Source: Microbacterium enclense
GTDB taxonomy: Bacteria > Actinomycetota > Actinomycetes > Actinomycetales > Microbacteriaceae
Assembly (NCBI RefSeq): GCF_004022425.1
Contig: NZ_RBZY01000021.1
Span: forward strand, 1-54,809
Direction: 5' to 3'
DNA length: 54,809 nt
Part shown: positions 45,936-54,809 of the stretch, one piece after another
How positions within the stretch are numbered: position 1 is the stretch's first letter
How the letters are laid out: each line of letters starts with the position of its first letter
The notes under the pieces: model-generated
Database searches by the model: none
What the model was told of the DNA's origin: nothing
The model's input: only the letters and a program-made list of their open reading frames with translations
Program-made: the position numbers and the translations under genes

Positions 45936-46905
45936 CCTTCTCGCGAGCGGCGAGGATGCGACCGTCGCGCGCCTTCATGGGCGCCTCGTTCTCGCGCAGC
46001 AGCGCGTACATCGGGACGGCCACGAAGAGAGTGGAGTACGCCGCGACGATCGTGCCGACGAAGATCGACAGCGAGATGTCGCTCAGGGTACGCGCACCCA
46101 GCGGGACGCCGATGAACAGGATCGCGCCGACCGGGAGGATCGCGACCACGGTGGTGTTGATCGATCGGATCAGCGTCTGGTTCGCGGCGAGGTTGACCGA
46201 TTCCGCGAACGTGCGGCCCGATATCTCGCCGTCTTCCCTCGTGTTCTCTCTCACTTTGTCGAAGACGACCGTCGTGTCGTACAGCGAGTACGACAGGATC
46301 GTGAGGAACCCGATCACGGCGGCGGGTGAGATCTCGAACCCGAAGACCGCGTAGACGCCGACGGTGATCACGAGCACGTCGACCAGGCCGATAATCGCGG
46401 CGACCGACATCTTCCAGGTGCGGAAGTACAGCGCCAGGATGACGAACGTCAGTGCCAGGAAGATCGACAGGCCCCAGAGGGACTGGCGCGTGACGTCCTC
46501 GCCCCAGGTCGGACCGATGAACGAGTTCGTGATCTCGGTCGCGGGCACTCCGTACCCGTCGGCGAGGGCCGACGAGACGTCCTGCGTCTGCTGATCGTCG
46601 AGCTGGTCCGTCTGGACGCGGACGGCCTGGTCGCTGATCGTGGTGACGCGCGTCGCCGCGCCCGGCACGACGGATGCCACGGCCTCGGTCGCGATCGCCT
46701 GGTCGAACGACGCGGGGTTCGAGACGGTGAACTGCGACCCGCCGGTGAACTCGATCGAGAACTGGATCGGGCGGATGAACGGCACGAGCGCCGCAGCGAT
46801 CACGAACACCGCGGCGATGATGAACCAGAGGCGGCGGCGCTGGACGAACGGGAAAGAGGTCTTTCCCGAATAGAGGTCGTTTCCGAGCTGCGTCATGGAG
46901 CGCAT
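45919..46905 (-). CDS. secF: Protein translocase subunit SecF
   Basis: A 328-residue membrane protein that with SecD uses the proton gradient to aid late steps of Sec export. One helix (LWFIIAAVFVIAAALVPFI) leads to the IEFTGGSQF periplasmic start; five more helices follow, including LTILSYSLYDTTVVFDKVREN, the conserved TM4-loop signature, and SINTTVVAILPVGAILF. ATG 46905 shares one base with the secD stop (TGATG); an internal ATG three codons on is possible. Confidence 0.97.
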   Translation of the reverse strand: MRSMTQLGNDLYSGKTSFPFVQRRRLWFIIAAVFVIAAALVPFIRPIQFSIEFTGGSQFTVSNPASFDQAIATEAVASVVPGAATRVTTISDQAVRVQTDQLDDQQTQDVSSALADGYGVPATEITNSFIGPTWGEDVTRQSLWGLSIFLALTFVILALYFRTWKMSVAAIIGLVDVLVITVGVYAVFGFEISPAAVIGFLTILSYSLYDTTVVFDKVRENTREDGEISGRTFAESVNLAANQTLIRSINTTVVAILPVGAILFIGVPLGARTLSDISLSIFVGTIVAAYSTLFVAVPMYALLRENEAPMKARDGRILAAREKAGVPA

Positions 46906-48614
46906 CAGTCGTCTCCCTCCTTCGTGGAGCGGCTATTGCTCTGGGCTGCGGCGAGTTCGGCGCGCTTGCGCTCGGCGATCGTCTGTCGGCGCTGGGCCTC
47001 ACCGCGCGAACGGCTCGCGCGGCCCGAGACCGCTGCGGCCGGGGCGCGGAACTGCGCGCGTCCGCGGTAGACGGCCCCGAGCGCTTCCGGGTCCATACCC
47101 GAGAGCGGGTGGCCGGAGCCGAAGAAGCGCGTCCGCGCGAGCAGCTGCATCACCGGGTGCGTGAACAGGATGAAGATCAGGATGTCGATCGCGGTCGTCA
47201 GGCCGAGCGTGAACGCGAAGCCCTTCACTGTGGCATCCGCGAGGATGTATAGCACGACGGCGGCGAGGATGTTGATCGACTTCGAGATGTAGATGGTGCG
47301 CTTGGCGCGGGCCCACCCGTCTTCGACGGCCGCCGTGATCGACTTGCCGTCACGGAGTTCGTCTCGGATGCGCTCGAAATAGACGATGAACGAGTCCGCC
47401 GTGAAGCCGATCGTGACGATGAGTCCGGCGACACCCGCGAGCGAGAGGCGGAAGCCCATACGCCACGCGAGGATGCAGAGCGTGACGTAGGTCAGCACCG
47501 CCATGACGCCGAGCGACGCGATGATCACGGTTCCGAGTGCGCGGTAGACCACCAGCGAGTAGATCGCGACGAGGCCGAGACCGATGAGTCCGGCGATGAA
47601 GCCGATCTGCAGCTGCTGCGAGCCCAGCGTCGCCGACACCGTGTCGGAGCTGACGACCGTGAAGCTCAACGGCAGGGCGCCGTAGCGCAGCTGGTCGGCG
47701 AGGGCCTTCGAGGTCTCCTGCGTGAAGCTGCCGGTGATGCTCGGGCGGCCGTCGAGGATGATGCCGTTCATCGACGGCGCCGAGAGCACCGTCCCGTCCA
47801 GGACGAACGCGAACTGGTTGAGCGGGGCCTGCTGGCCGTACAGGCGCTGGCTGATCTCGCCGAACTTCTGGGTGCCCTGGTCGTTGAAGGCGAGGTTGAC
47901 CGCCCACTGACCGGTGTTCTGCTCCTGGCCGTTCGTGGCGTTGCTGATGTCGGTGCCGTCGAGCTCGACCGGTCCGAGGATGTACTTCACGCCGCGGTCG
48001 TCACTGCAGGTGATCAGCGGCTGGTCGGCGGGTGCCTGCGCGGGGGTGTTCGTGGGGTTCGCGCAGTCGTAGGCGAGGAACTCCGCCTGCAGGGCCGGCG
48101 TCACCCACGCCAGATCGCTGCCGTTCGTCGGCGAGGCCGTGGGCGTCGAGGGCAGTGCGGGGTCGGGTGTGGGGTAGGGCGTGTTCTGCCCGTCCTCCCC
48201 GACGAACGACGTCGCGGGCGAGCCGGTGAACAGCACGGCTCGCAGTTGCAGCTGCGCGGAGCTCTGGATCCGCTGGCGTGTGGCCTCGTCGGCCTGGCCC
48301 GGGATCTGGACGACGATGTTGCGGCCGCCCTCGGTGGCGACATCGGCCTCGCCGACACCCGAGGCGTCTACTCGCTGCCGGATGATCGACACGGCCTGCT
48401 GGAGCTGGTCACCGTCGGGCGCGGCGCCGTCGGTGGTCTGGGCGGCCAGGATGATCTGGGTTCCACCCTGCAGGTCGAGCGCGAGGTCGGGGGTCCAGGA
48501 GCTTTGCTGGAAGGCGTACACACCCAGTGCGTTGATCCCGAACAGCACGCCGGTGATGGCGAGCAGTCCGGTCAGTACGCGCCAGGCGTGGCGGACGGGA
48601 GTCGAGGGCGCCAC
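46905..48614 (-). CDS. secD: Protein translocase subunit SecD
   Basis: A 569-residue SecD. TM1 (VLTGLLAITGVLFGINALGVY) is followed by DLALDLQGGTQIIL, the conserved P1-domain start, a long external domain of about 300 residues with a Pro/Thr-rich insert, and five C-terminal helices with GFTADSFIVYFERIRDELRDG. It has a charged cytoplasmic tail (RKRAELAAAQSNSRSTKEGDD). GTG 48614 begins the first conserved residues; no clear ribosome binding site is visible. Confidence 0.97.
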   Translation of the reverse strand: MAPSTPVRHAWRVLTGLLAITGVLFGINALGVYAFQQSSWTPDLALDLQGGTQIILAAQTTDGAAPDGDQLQQAVSIIRQRVDASGVGEADVATEGGRNIVVQIPGQADEATRQRIQSSAQLQLRAVLFTGSPATSFVGEDGQNTPYPTPDPALPSTPTASPTNGSDLAWVTPALQAEFLAYDCANPTNTPAQAPADQPLITCSDDRGVKYILGPVELDGTDISNATNGQEQNTGQWAVNLAFNDQGTQKFGEISQRLYGQQAPLNQFAFVLDGTVLSAPSMNGIILDGRPSITGSFTQETSKALADQLRYGALPLSFTVVSSDTVSATLGSQQLQIGFIAGLIGLGLVAIYSLVVYRALGTVIIASLGVMAVLTYVTLCILAWRMGFRLSLAGVAGLIVTIGFTADSFIVYFERIRDELRDGKSITAAVEDGWARAKRTIYISKSINILAAVVLYILADATVKGFAFTLGLTTAIDILIFILFTHPVMQLLARTRFFGSGHPLSGMDPEALGAVYRGRAQFRAPAAAVSGRASRSRGEAQRRQTIAERKRAELAAAQSNSRSTKEGDD

Positions 48615-48659
48615 GGAGTCGGCTTTCTATGCGGCGGTGAACGGTCGGGCGAGAAGCGG

Positions 48660-49112
48660 TCAGGCCTGAGGGCGGTCCTTGTCGTCGCGCTCGACCTCGG
48701 CCTGGCGGGCCGCGCGGTGGTCGTCGCTGATCGAGGTGATGTCGCCGTCGGCGACGCCCGCGATGTACTCGGCCTCGGACTCCTCGGCTTCAATGAACTC
48801 GTCTTCGGTGACGTATCCCTCGGCGGGGTTGACCACGCGGAGGACGGCCTGGCTGTGGACCCTGATCACGACGCCCGGAGCGATCTCGACATGGGCGGGC
48901 TTGTCGAGGTCTTCACCGTCGTACTCGACGATCGTGCCGTACAGGCCGCCCTGCAGCAGCACCTCGGAACCCGGAACGGTCTGGCGCGCCTTCTCCTCCT
49001 GCTCGAGCTTCTGCTTCTGCATGCGGCGACGCGAGCTGTAGAACATGAAGATCAGCAGGCCGATCAGGAGAATGATCAGGCCGTAATTGGCGAAGAAGTT
49101 CGCGAAATCCAT
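48660..49112 (-). CDS. yajC: Preprotein translocase subunit YajC
   Basis: A 150-residue YajC with one N-terminal membrane helix (YGLIILLIGLLIFMFYSSRRRMQKQ), a small KOW/SH3-like cytoplasmic domain (PGSEVLLQGGLYGTIVEYDGEDLDKPAHVEIAPG) and an acidic C-terminal extension longer than in E. coli YajC. It associates with SecDF. GGAGG precedes the ATG. First gene of yajC-secD-secF, 45 bases ahead of secD. Confidence 0.95.
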   Translation of the reverse strand: MDFANFFANYGLIILLIGLLIFMFYSSRRRMQKQKLEQEEKARQTVPGSEVLLQGGLYGTIVEYDGEDLDKPAHVEIAPGVVIRVHSQAVLRVVNPAEGYVTEDEFIEAEESEAEYIAGVADGDITSISDDHRAARQAEVERDDKDRPQA

Positions 49113-49133
49113 GGAGGCGGTGCACCTTTCGAG

Positions 49134-49160
49134 TTAGGCGCGCCGTGCGGCTCTGCCTAA
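49134..49160 (-). repeat. Short inverted repeat in the yajC leader
   Basis: TTAGGC (49134-49139) and GCCTAA (49155-49160) flank 15 bases within the yajC leader. Purpose unknown; it may be a leader hairpin or a residual ruvB 3' hairpin. Confidence 0.4.
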
Positions 49161-49183
49161 GGGGGTCGGGGAATCCCTCGCCG

Positions 49184-49189
49184 AGTATA
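49184..49189 (-). promoter_or_regulatory. -10 box of yajC-secD-secF
   Basis: Minus-strand TATACT immediately after the ruvB stop, 71 bases before the yajC ATG. It is the best -10 match in this part of the window; the -35 box is not evident. Confidence 0.5.
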
Positions 49190-49191
49190 GG

Positions 49192-50241
49192 TCATCCCCC
49201 TTGACTGAATCGGAGCAGCCCGTCGGGGTGGGGAGCGCCGAGGTGGTCGTACGCCTCGGGCGTCGCGACGCGGCCGCGCGGTGTGCGCCCCATGAAGCCG
49301 ATCCGCACGAGATACGGCTCGACGACCGACTCGATCGTCTCCGGTTCTTCGCCCACGGCGACGGCGAGGGTGCTGAGGCCCACGGGCCCCCCGCGGAAGC
49401 GGCGCACGAGGGCGTCGAGCACCGCCCGGTCGAGGCGGTCGAGGCCGATGGCATCCACGTCGTAGAGGTCGAGGGCGGCGTCGACGGTGCGGACGTCGGC
49501 GTCGCCGGCATCCGTCCCGCTCGAGGGGCCGTAGACGACGAGGTAGTCGCGGACGCGACGCAGGAGTCGATTCGCGATGCGGGGCGTGCCACGGGAGCGG
49601 CGGGCGATCTCGGAGCGCGCGGCGCCGGGGAGGCCGACGTCGAGCATGGATGCCGAACGCGAGACGACGCGCTCCAGCTCTTCGGGCTCGTAGTACTCCA
49701 GGTGCGCGGTGAATCCGAAGCGGTCCCGGAGCGGGTTCGGCAGGAGCCCCGCGCGCGTCGTCGCCCCCACCAGCGTGAACGGGGCGAGGTCGAGGGGGAT
49801 ACTGGTGGCACCGGCGCCCTTGCCGACCATGATGTCGATCCGGAAGTCCTCCATCGCGAGGTACAGCATCTCTTCGGCGGAGCGTGCCATGCGGTGGATC
49901 TCGTCGATGAACAGGACCTCGCCGGGAGTCAGCGACGACAGCAGCGCGGCGAGATCGCCGGCGTGCTGGATCGCGGGTCCGCTCGACAGGCGCAACGGGC
50001 GCCCGCTCTCGTGGGCCACGATCATCGCGAGCGTCGTCTTGCCCAGGCCGGGAGGGCCGGACAGGAGGATGTGATCTGGCGAGCGCTGCTGGATCCTCGC
50101 CGCATCGAGCAGGAGCTGCAGCTGCCCGCGCACCTTCTGCTGCCCGACGAATTCGCTGAGCGACGTCGGGCGGAGCGCCCCCTCGATCGCGAGTTCGGTC
50201 TCGTCGTCGGGGGTGCCGGCGTCGCGGACGACGTCATCCAC
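49192..50241 (-). CDS. ruvB: Holliday junction branch migration ATPase RuvB
   Basis: A 349-residue AAA+ motor that with RuvA drives branch migration. [19 protein letters not shown] is the N-terminal box, Walker A is [13 protein letters not shown], Walker [11 protein letters not shown], and sensor [17 protein letters not shown] with the arginine finger. The C-terminal winged helix has [20 protein letters not shown] 50241 gives the family-typical VDDVVRDAG start and overlaps the ruvA end by 8 bases. Confidence 0.98.
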   Translation of the reverse strand: MDDVVRDAGTPDDETELAIEGALRPTSLSEFVGQQKVRGQLQLLLDAARIQQRSPDHILLSGPPGLGKTTLAMIVAHESGRPLRLSSGPAIQHAGDLAALLSSLTPGEVLFIDEIHRMARSAEEMLYLAMEDFRIDIMVGKGAGATSIPLDLAPFTLVGATTRAGLLPNPLRDRFGFTAHLEYYEPEELERVVSRSASMLDVGLPGAARSEIARRSRGTPRIANRLLRRVRDYLVVYGPSSGTDAGDADVRTVDAALDLYDVDAIGLDRLDRAVLDALVRRFRGGPVGLSTLAVAVGEEPETIESVVEPYLVRIGFMGRTPRGRVATPEAYDHLGAPHPDGLLRFSQGG

Positions 50242-50854
50242 CGACCGGCTCCTTCCGCGCGGGACCGAGGAGCGCGAGCGTGAGCCGCAGCAGCGACTGC
50301 ACCGAGGCGCGGTCGGCCTCGGCGGCGTTCTCTGCGACGGATGCCACGGCCTCGGCCGCGATGCGCTCGCTCCACCCGAGCCCGATCAGCGCCTGCGTCA
50401 CCTGCAGGGGCACCTGCCCATGCGGGGCCACGGCGGCCGGAGCCTGGGCCGCGGGGACGGCGAGCTTGCCCGCGAGCTGCACGACGATGAGTTTGGCGGT
50501 CTTCGGACCGATGCCGGAGACGCGCTTGAACGGAGCGTCGTCGTCGTCGGTGACCGCCTGCGCGATCTGAGGGACCGTCAGGGACGACAGCACGCCCATC
50601 GCCGATTTCGGCCCGACTCCGGTGACACCGATGAGTTGGGTGAAGACCGTGAGCTCCTCGCGCGTCTCGAAACCGAAGAGCGACAGGGCGTCTTCGCGGA
50701 CGACGAGGTGCGTGTGGACGTGAACCTCGTCGCCGACGTGGGTGCTGCGCGCGACCTGCGGGGTCACGGCCACGGAGAGCCCCACTCCCCCGACGACCAC
50801 GACGAGTGCGTCGTCACCGACGTGCGCGGCGACACCCTGCAACGAAGAGATCAT
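50234..50854 (-). CDS. ruvA: Holliday junction DNA-binding protein RuvA
   Basis: A 206-residue Ruv[26 protein letters not shown] is the OB-fold start; the paired helix-hairpin-helix motifs are seen at [14 protein letters not shown] and [19 protein letters not shown]; a flexible linker rich in Ala/Pro leads to the RuvB-binding domain III ([16 protein letters not shown]). The ATG is 9 bases after the ruvC stop, so ruvC-ruvA-ruvB form one unit. Confidence 0.97.
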   Translation of the reverse strand: MISSLQGVAAHVGDDALVVVVGGVGLSVAVTPQVARSTHVGDEVHVHTHLVVREDALSLFGFETREELTVFTQLIGVTGVGPKSAMGVLSSLTVPQIAQAVTDDDDAPFKRVSGIGPKTAKLIVVQLAGKLAVPAAQAPAAVAPHGQVPLQVTQALIGLGWSERIAAEAVASVAENAAEADRASVQSLLRLTLALLGPARKEPVGG

Positions 50855-50863
50855 GCGACGAGC

Positions 50864-51469
50864 CTACGCGCCGGTTCGGACCTTTGTTCGATCGACACGC
50901 GCCCCCGCGGACGTCTGCCGCTTCTCGGCATCGCGCCATGCCTTCTGCGCGGGAGTGAGGGCGCCGCCGGTCGGGGCCGTCGCCGCTCCCCCGCGCCAGG
51001 CGTGGCACAGGGCGAGCGCGAGCGCATCAGCCGCGTCGGCGGGTTGGGGCAGCGCATCGAGGCGGAGTACCCGGGCGACCATCGTCTGCACCTGGAGCTT
51101 GTCGGCCGAGCCGTAGCCGGTGATCGCGGCCTTCACCTCGCTCGGCGTGTGGGTGGCCGCCGGGATGCCGTGCTCCGCGGCCAGCAGCAGCGCGATGCCG
51201 CTCGCCTGCGCGGTGCCCATCACGGAGTGGCGGTTGTTCTGCGCGAAGACGCGCTCGACGGCGACGACGTGAGGGTCGTGGGCGGCGAGGACCGAGCGGA
51301 TGCCGGCCGCGATCGTGGCGAGGCGCTTCTCGATCGGATCGGTGACCGCCGAGCGCACCACGCCGACATGGACGAGGGATGCCGTGCGGTCGGGTGAGAC
51401 GTCGACGACGCCGATTCCGCAGCGTGTCAGCCCGGGGTCGACGCCGAGGACGCGCAGGGAATGAGACAC
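50864..51469 (-). CDS. ruvC: Crossover junction endodeoxyribonuclease RuvC
   Basis: A 201-residue Holliday junction resolvase. VLGVDPGLTRCGIGVVD carries the first catalytic Asp; VAVERVFAQNN the Glu, and ADAADALALALCHAW the C-terminal acidic pair. KAAITGYGSADKLQVQTMV is conserved. GTG 51469 is preferred over GTG 51478: TAGCGT lies 7 bases upstream of it, which would start transcription at the codon. The C-terminal 35 residues past the catalytic core are basic and not conserved. Confidence 0.95.
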   Translation of the reverse strand: MSHSLRVLGVDPGLTRCGIGVVDVSPDRTASLVHVGVVRSAVTDPIEKRLATIAAGIRSVLAAHDPHVVAVERVFAQNNRHSVMGTAQASGIALLLAAEHGIPAATHTPSEVKAAITGYGSADKLQVQTMVARVLRLDALPQPADAADALALALCHAWRGGAATAPTGGALTPAQKAWRDAEKRQTSAGARVDRTKVRTGA

Positions 51470-51476
51470 GACCCCC

Positions 51477-51482
51477 ACGCTA
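51477..51482 (-). promoter_or_regulatory. -10-like box of ruvC, leaderless geometry
   Basis: Minus-strand TAGCGT followed by GGGGGTC and GTG 51469. It overlaps the alternative upstream GTG, arguing against that start. Confidence 0.4.
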
Positions 51483-51517
51483 GGCGCAGGGGTCGTGGTC
51501 TCGAGCAGGGCGCGCCC

Positions 51518-52276
51518 TTACTCGTCGTTCTCGAGCTCGGCCAGCACCTCGGGGCTCATGTCGAAGTTCGTGTAGACGTTCTGCACGTCGTCGCTGTCTT
51601 CGAGCGCGTCGATGAGGCGGAACACTTTGCGCGCGGTGTCGGCGTCGACCTCGACCTTGAGCGAGGGGACGAACTCGACGTCGGCGGAGTCGTAGTCGAT
51701 CCCGGCCTCCTGCAGGGCCGAGCGAACCGTCACCAGGTCGCTCGCCTCGGTGATGACGCCGAAGCCGTCGCCGTGCGGCTCGACCTCTTCCGCACCGGCC
51801 TCGAGGACCGCGAGCATGACATCGTCTTCGGTCGTCCCCTCGGAGGGGACGACGATGACGCCCTTGCGGCTGAAGTTGTAGGCGACGCTGCCGGGGTCGG
51901 CGAGCGTGCCACCGTTACGGCTGAGCGCGGTACGGACCTCGGCCGCGGCGCGGTTCTTGTTGTCGGTCAGACACTCGATGAGGAACGCCACGCCGTTCGG
52001 GCCGTAGCCCTCGTACATGATCGAGGCGTACTCGACGGCCTCGCCGCCGATGCCGGCGCCGCGCTTGATCGCGCGATCGATGTTGTCTTTGGGGACCGAG
52101 GTCTTCTTGGCCTTGAGTACCGCGTCGAAGAGCGTCGGGTTGCCCTGGAGGTCCGCCCCACCGAGCTTGGCGGCGACCTCGATGTTCTTGATGAGCTTGG
52201 CCCACGACTTGGCGCGGCGGGCGTCGACGACCGCCTTCTTGTGCTTGGTCGTGGCCCATTTGGAGTGTCCGGACAT
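51518..52276 (-). CDS. YebC/PmpR family protein
   Basis: A 252-residue YebC-like protein beginning [23 protein letters not shown], with the middle [24 protein letters not shown] and the C-terminal acidic domain ([19 protein letters not shown]). YebC proteins were long annotated as transcription regulators; recent work links them to translation of proline-rich stretches. It lies between pdxT and ruvC as in many actinobacteria. ATG 52276 begins family similarity; TAGACT is 7 bases upstream and overlaps the pdxT stop. Confidence 0.95.
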   Translation of the reverse strand: MSGHSKWATTKHKKAVVDARRAKSWAKLIKNIEVAAKLGGADLQGNPTLFDAVLKAKKTSVPKDNIDRAIKRGAGIGGEAVEYASIMYEGYGPNGVAFLIECLTDNKNRAAAEVRTALSRNGGTLADPGSVAYNFSRKGVIVVPSEGTTEDDVMLAVLEAGAEEVEPHGDGFGVITEASDLVTVRSALQEAGIDYDSADVEFVPSLKVEVDADTARKVFRLIDALEDSDDVQNVYTNFDMSPEVLAELENDE

Positions 52277-52283
52277 GCGTTCC

Positions 52284-52289
52284 AGTCTA
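52284..52289 (-). promoter_or_regulatory. -10-like box of yebC, leaderless geometry
   Basis: Minus-strand TAGACT overlaps the TAG stop of pdxT and is followed by GGAACGC and ATG 52276. A GGA in the spacer could also serve as a weak ribosome binding site. Confidence 0.4.
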
Positions 52290-52896
52290 GAACGCGGGCG
52301 CGTGTCCGCCGGTGCGGCTGTGCACGCGGTCGAGGAACCGCGCGTGGAAGCGCGTCTCGCCGGTGGATTCGGGATGGAACGACAGGCCGAGAAGGTTGCC
52401 CTGCTCCACCGCCACGACGCGCCCGTCGGGCAGGGTCGCCAGCGGGATGGCATCCGGGCCCGTCTCGGTCACCACGGGCGCGCGGATGAACACGGCGTGC
52501 ACCGGCGGATCCCCCAGGGCCGGAACCGCCAGGTCGGTCTCGAACGACTGCGTCTGAGAGCCGAAGGCGTTGCGCTGCACCCGGACGTCGAGTCCGCCGA
52601 AGGTGCGCTGGCCCGCGATCGCGCCGTCGATCCGGTCGGCGAGCAGGATGAGGCCCGCGCACGTGCCGAGCACGGGGAGCCCCTCGGCGATCGCCGCGCG
52701 GACCGGATCGAAGAGATCGAACGCGCGCGCGAGCTTGTCGATGACGCTGGACTCGCCGCCGGGGAGGACCAGCCCGTCGACGTCGGCGAGCTCCGACGCG
52801 CGCCGGACGGGCCGGGCGTCGGCGCCCAGGTCCGCGAGCGCGCGCAGATGCTCGCGGACGTCGCCCTGCAGGGCGAGGACGCCGACGCGCGGGGTG

Positions 52897-52907
<11 letters not shown>
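52287..52907 (-). CDS. pdxT: Pyridoxal 5'-phosphate synthase glutaminase subunit PdxT
   Basis: A 206-residue glutaminase that feeds ammonia to Pdx[15 protein letters not shown] is the N-terminal signature, [14 protein letters not shown] the oxyanion region, [13 protein letters not shown] holds the nucleophile Cys, and LSFHPEST the His-Glu pair. GTG 52907 overlaps the pdxS end by 11 bases and begins just before the conserved RVGVLALQG. Confidence 0.96.
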
Positions 52908-53781
<874 letters not shown>

Positions 53782-53816
53782 TGTCGATTCCCTTCGCGCT
53801 TTCGGGTGCGCTCTGC

Positions 53817-53832
53817 TTTGGCTTAGGCCAAA
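53817..53832. promoter_or_regulatory. Palindromic operator candidate between pdxS and pdxR
   Basis: TTTGGC-ttag-GCCAAA, a perfect 6-bp inverted repeat with a 4-base centre, 36 bases upstream of pdxS and 47 upstream of pdxR. It overlaps the place where a -35 for the pdxR -10 TAGGCT (53853-53858) would sit. Likely PdxR binding site. Confidence 0.6.
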
Positions 53833-53852
53833 CCGTAGCACGACGCAGGACA

Positions 53853-53858
53853 TAGGCT
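53853..53858 (+). promoter_or_regulatory. -10-like box of pdxR
   Basis: TAGGCT, 21 bases before the pdxR ATG, which has AGGGG at good spacing. Confidence 0.4.
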
Positions 53859-53879
53859 GGCCGAGGCGAAAGGGGACGA

Positions 53880-54809
53880 ATGTCGGTCGACATCACCGGG
53901 CGCTCGGCATCCGAGATCGCAGCCGGACTGCGCGAACGGATCGAGCGCGGACACCTCCCCCCGGGCGACGCACTCCCGCCGGTGCGTACTCTCGCGACCG
54001 AACTCGGAGTCAACCGCAACACGGTCGTCGCGGCGTACCGGCAGCTGGCGCAGGCCGGGCTCGTCGTCGCGCGCGGGCGCGGCGGTACCCGCGTCGCCGA
54101 GCAGGCGCCCGTGGCGCAGGAGGGGTACGCGCCGGGCACCGTGCTGCGCGACGTCGGCACCGGCAATCCCGACCCCGGGCTCATTCCCGATCCGGCCGCT
54201 GCGCTCGCGCGGTCCGGACGACCCGTGTTGTACGGCGAGCCCGTCGTCGATCCGGGCCTGGAGACCTGGGCGCGCGAGTGGATGGCGGAGGGGCTCCCCG
54301 ACGACCAGCCGCGGATCACCGTCACGAGCGGCGCCAGCGACGCGATCGAGCGACTCCTCGCGCAGACCCTGCAGCGCGACGACGCCGTCGCCCTCGAGGA
54401 CCCCTGCTTCCTCTCCGCGCTGCACACCGTGCGCCAGGGCGGCTACCGCGCGGTGCCGGTGGCCGTGGATGCCGAGGGGATGACGGTCGACGGGCTCCGC
54501 GCCGCACTCGCTGACGGGGTGCGCGCCGTCATCTGCACGCCGCGCGCGCACAACCCCACCGGCGCCAGCTTGACCGCGGGACGCGCGGCGCAGCTCCGGG
54601 AGGTGCTCGCCGATCACCCGTACGTCCTGGTCATCGAGGACGATCACTTCTCGCTGCTGTCCCGGGTCCCCCTGCGGTCGATCATCGGGGCCACCCAGCA
54701 GCGATGGGCGCGCATCCGCTCCGTGTCCAAGTTCCTCGGACCCGACATGTGCCTGGCGGTCGTGGCATCCGATGCCGAGACCGCCGAGCGGCTCGCGCTG
54801 CGGCTCACC
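53880..54809 (+). CDS. pdxR: PdxR-type MocR transcription regulator (partial, 3' end outside window)
   Basis: 310 residues are visible and the frame is open at the right edge. Residues 5-70 are a GntR winged helix ([46 protein letters not shown] region). From about residue 90 an aminotransferase class I fold follows, with [22 protein letters not shown] and the PLP-lysine in [10 protein letters not shown] near residue 280. Divergent placement next to pdxST matches PdxR, which senses PLP and controls PLP synthesis in Corynebacterium. ATG 53880 has AGGGG upstream. Confidence 0.9.
   Translation, partial: MSVDITGRSASEIAAGLRERIERGHLPPGDALPPVRTLATELGVNRNTVVAAYRQLAQAGLVVARGRGGTRVAEQAPVAQEGYAPGTVLRDVGTGNPDPGLIPDPAAALARSGRPVLYGEPVVDPGLETWAREWMAEGLPDDQPRITVTSGASDAIERLLAQTLQRDDAVALEDPCFLSALHTVRQGGYRAVPVAVDAEGMTVDGLRAALADGVRAVICTPRAHNPTGASLTAGRAAQLREVLADHPYVLVIEDDHFSLLSRVPLRSIIGATQQRWARIRSVSKFLGPDMCLAVVASDAETAERLALRLT

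Overview
The window reads as a chromosomal segment of a high-GC actinobacterium, most likely Microbacterium or a close relative in the Microbacteriaceae. The evidence is the gene order (rpe-rsmB-fmt-priA-metK-rpoZ-gmk-pyrF-carBA-pyrCBR, nusB-efp-aroQBKCE-mltG-ruvX-alaS, rarA, relA-secFD-yajC-ruvBAC-yebC-pdxTS), a PriA without helicase motifs, mIHF-type sequence fused to guanylate kinase, frequent GTG/TTG starts and several apparently leaderless genes. Nearly every gene lies on the minus strand, and many neighbours overlap by 1-14 bases.

Layout. 1-2215 (minus, cut by the window edge) is a secreted surface protein with seven immunoglobulin-like repeats followed by the beginning of a beta-helix. 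2376-5223 holds the Trp-associated membrane protein and hisI-hisF-hisG-hisE. 5333-12065 holds rpe, rsmB, fmt, priA, metK and rpoZ. 12134-21658 is the guanylate kinase and pyrimidine operon (mIHF-gmk, pyrF, carB, carA, a PH-like membrane protein, pyrC, pyrB, pyrR), with a PyrR-binding loop in the leader. 21794-27262 is a three-gene block (DUF1345 membrane protein, metallo-beta-lactamase/Rieske fusion, SNF2 helicase) placed between pyrR and nusB, which are often neighbours in actinobacteria. 27365-37610 holds nusB-efp, the shikimate operon aroQ-aroB-aroK-aroC-aroE, mltG, ruvX, alaS and a small membrane protein. 37965-40905 holds rpsD, a DUF1361 protein and rarA.

41013-43612 is a small plus-strand island (single-pass membrane protein, DUF349 protein, orphan AbiEi-like antitoxin) that ends convergently on relA. 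43599-53781 holds relA, secF-secD-yajC, ruvB-ruvA-ruvC, yebC and pdxT-pdxS. The window closes with a divergent, truncated pdxR (plus) behind a palindromic operator.

Most of the window is housekeeping: histidine, pyrimidine, chorismate and PLP synthesis, translation, protein export, Holliday-junction processing and the stringent response. Signals beyond ordinary annotation are: (i) the heptamer GGATGCC/GGCATCC, counted by eye about 90 times and often created by otherwise rare codon choices; (ii) a set of -10-like hexamers 6-7 bases upstream of GTG/ATG starts, predicting leaderless mRNAs; (iii) intergenic inverted repeats sharing a TGTCGC...GCGACA core at gene ends; (iv) a perfect 16-bp inverted repeat across the start codon of the AbiEi-like gene; (v) the mIHF-guanylate kinase fusion; (vi) departures from expected operon content (no trpE/trpC, no coaBC, three genes between nusB and pyrR). 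No tRNA, rRNA, CRISPR array, insertion sequence or prophage was seen. All counts and coordinates were made by eye.
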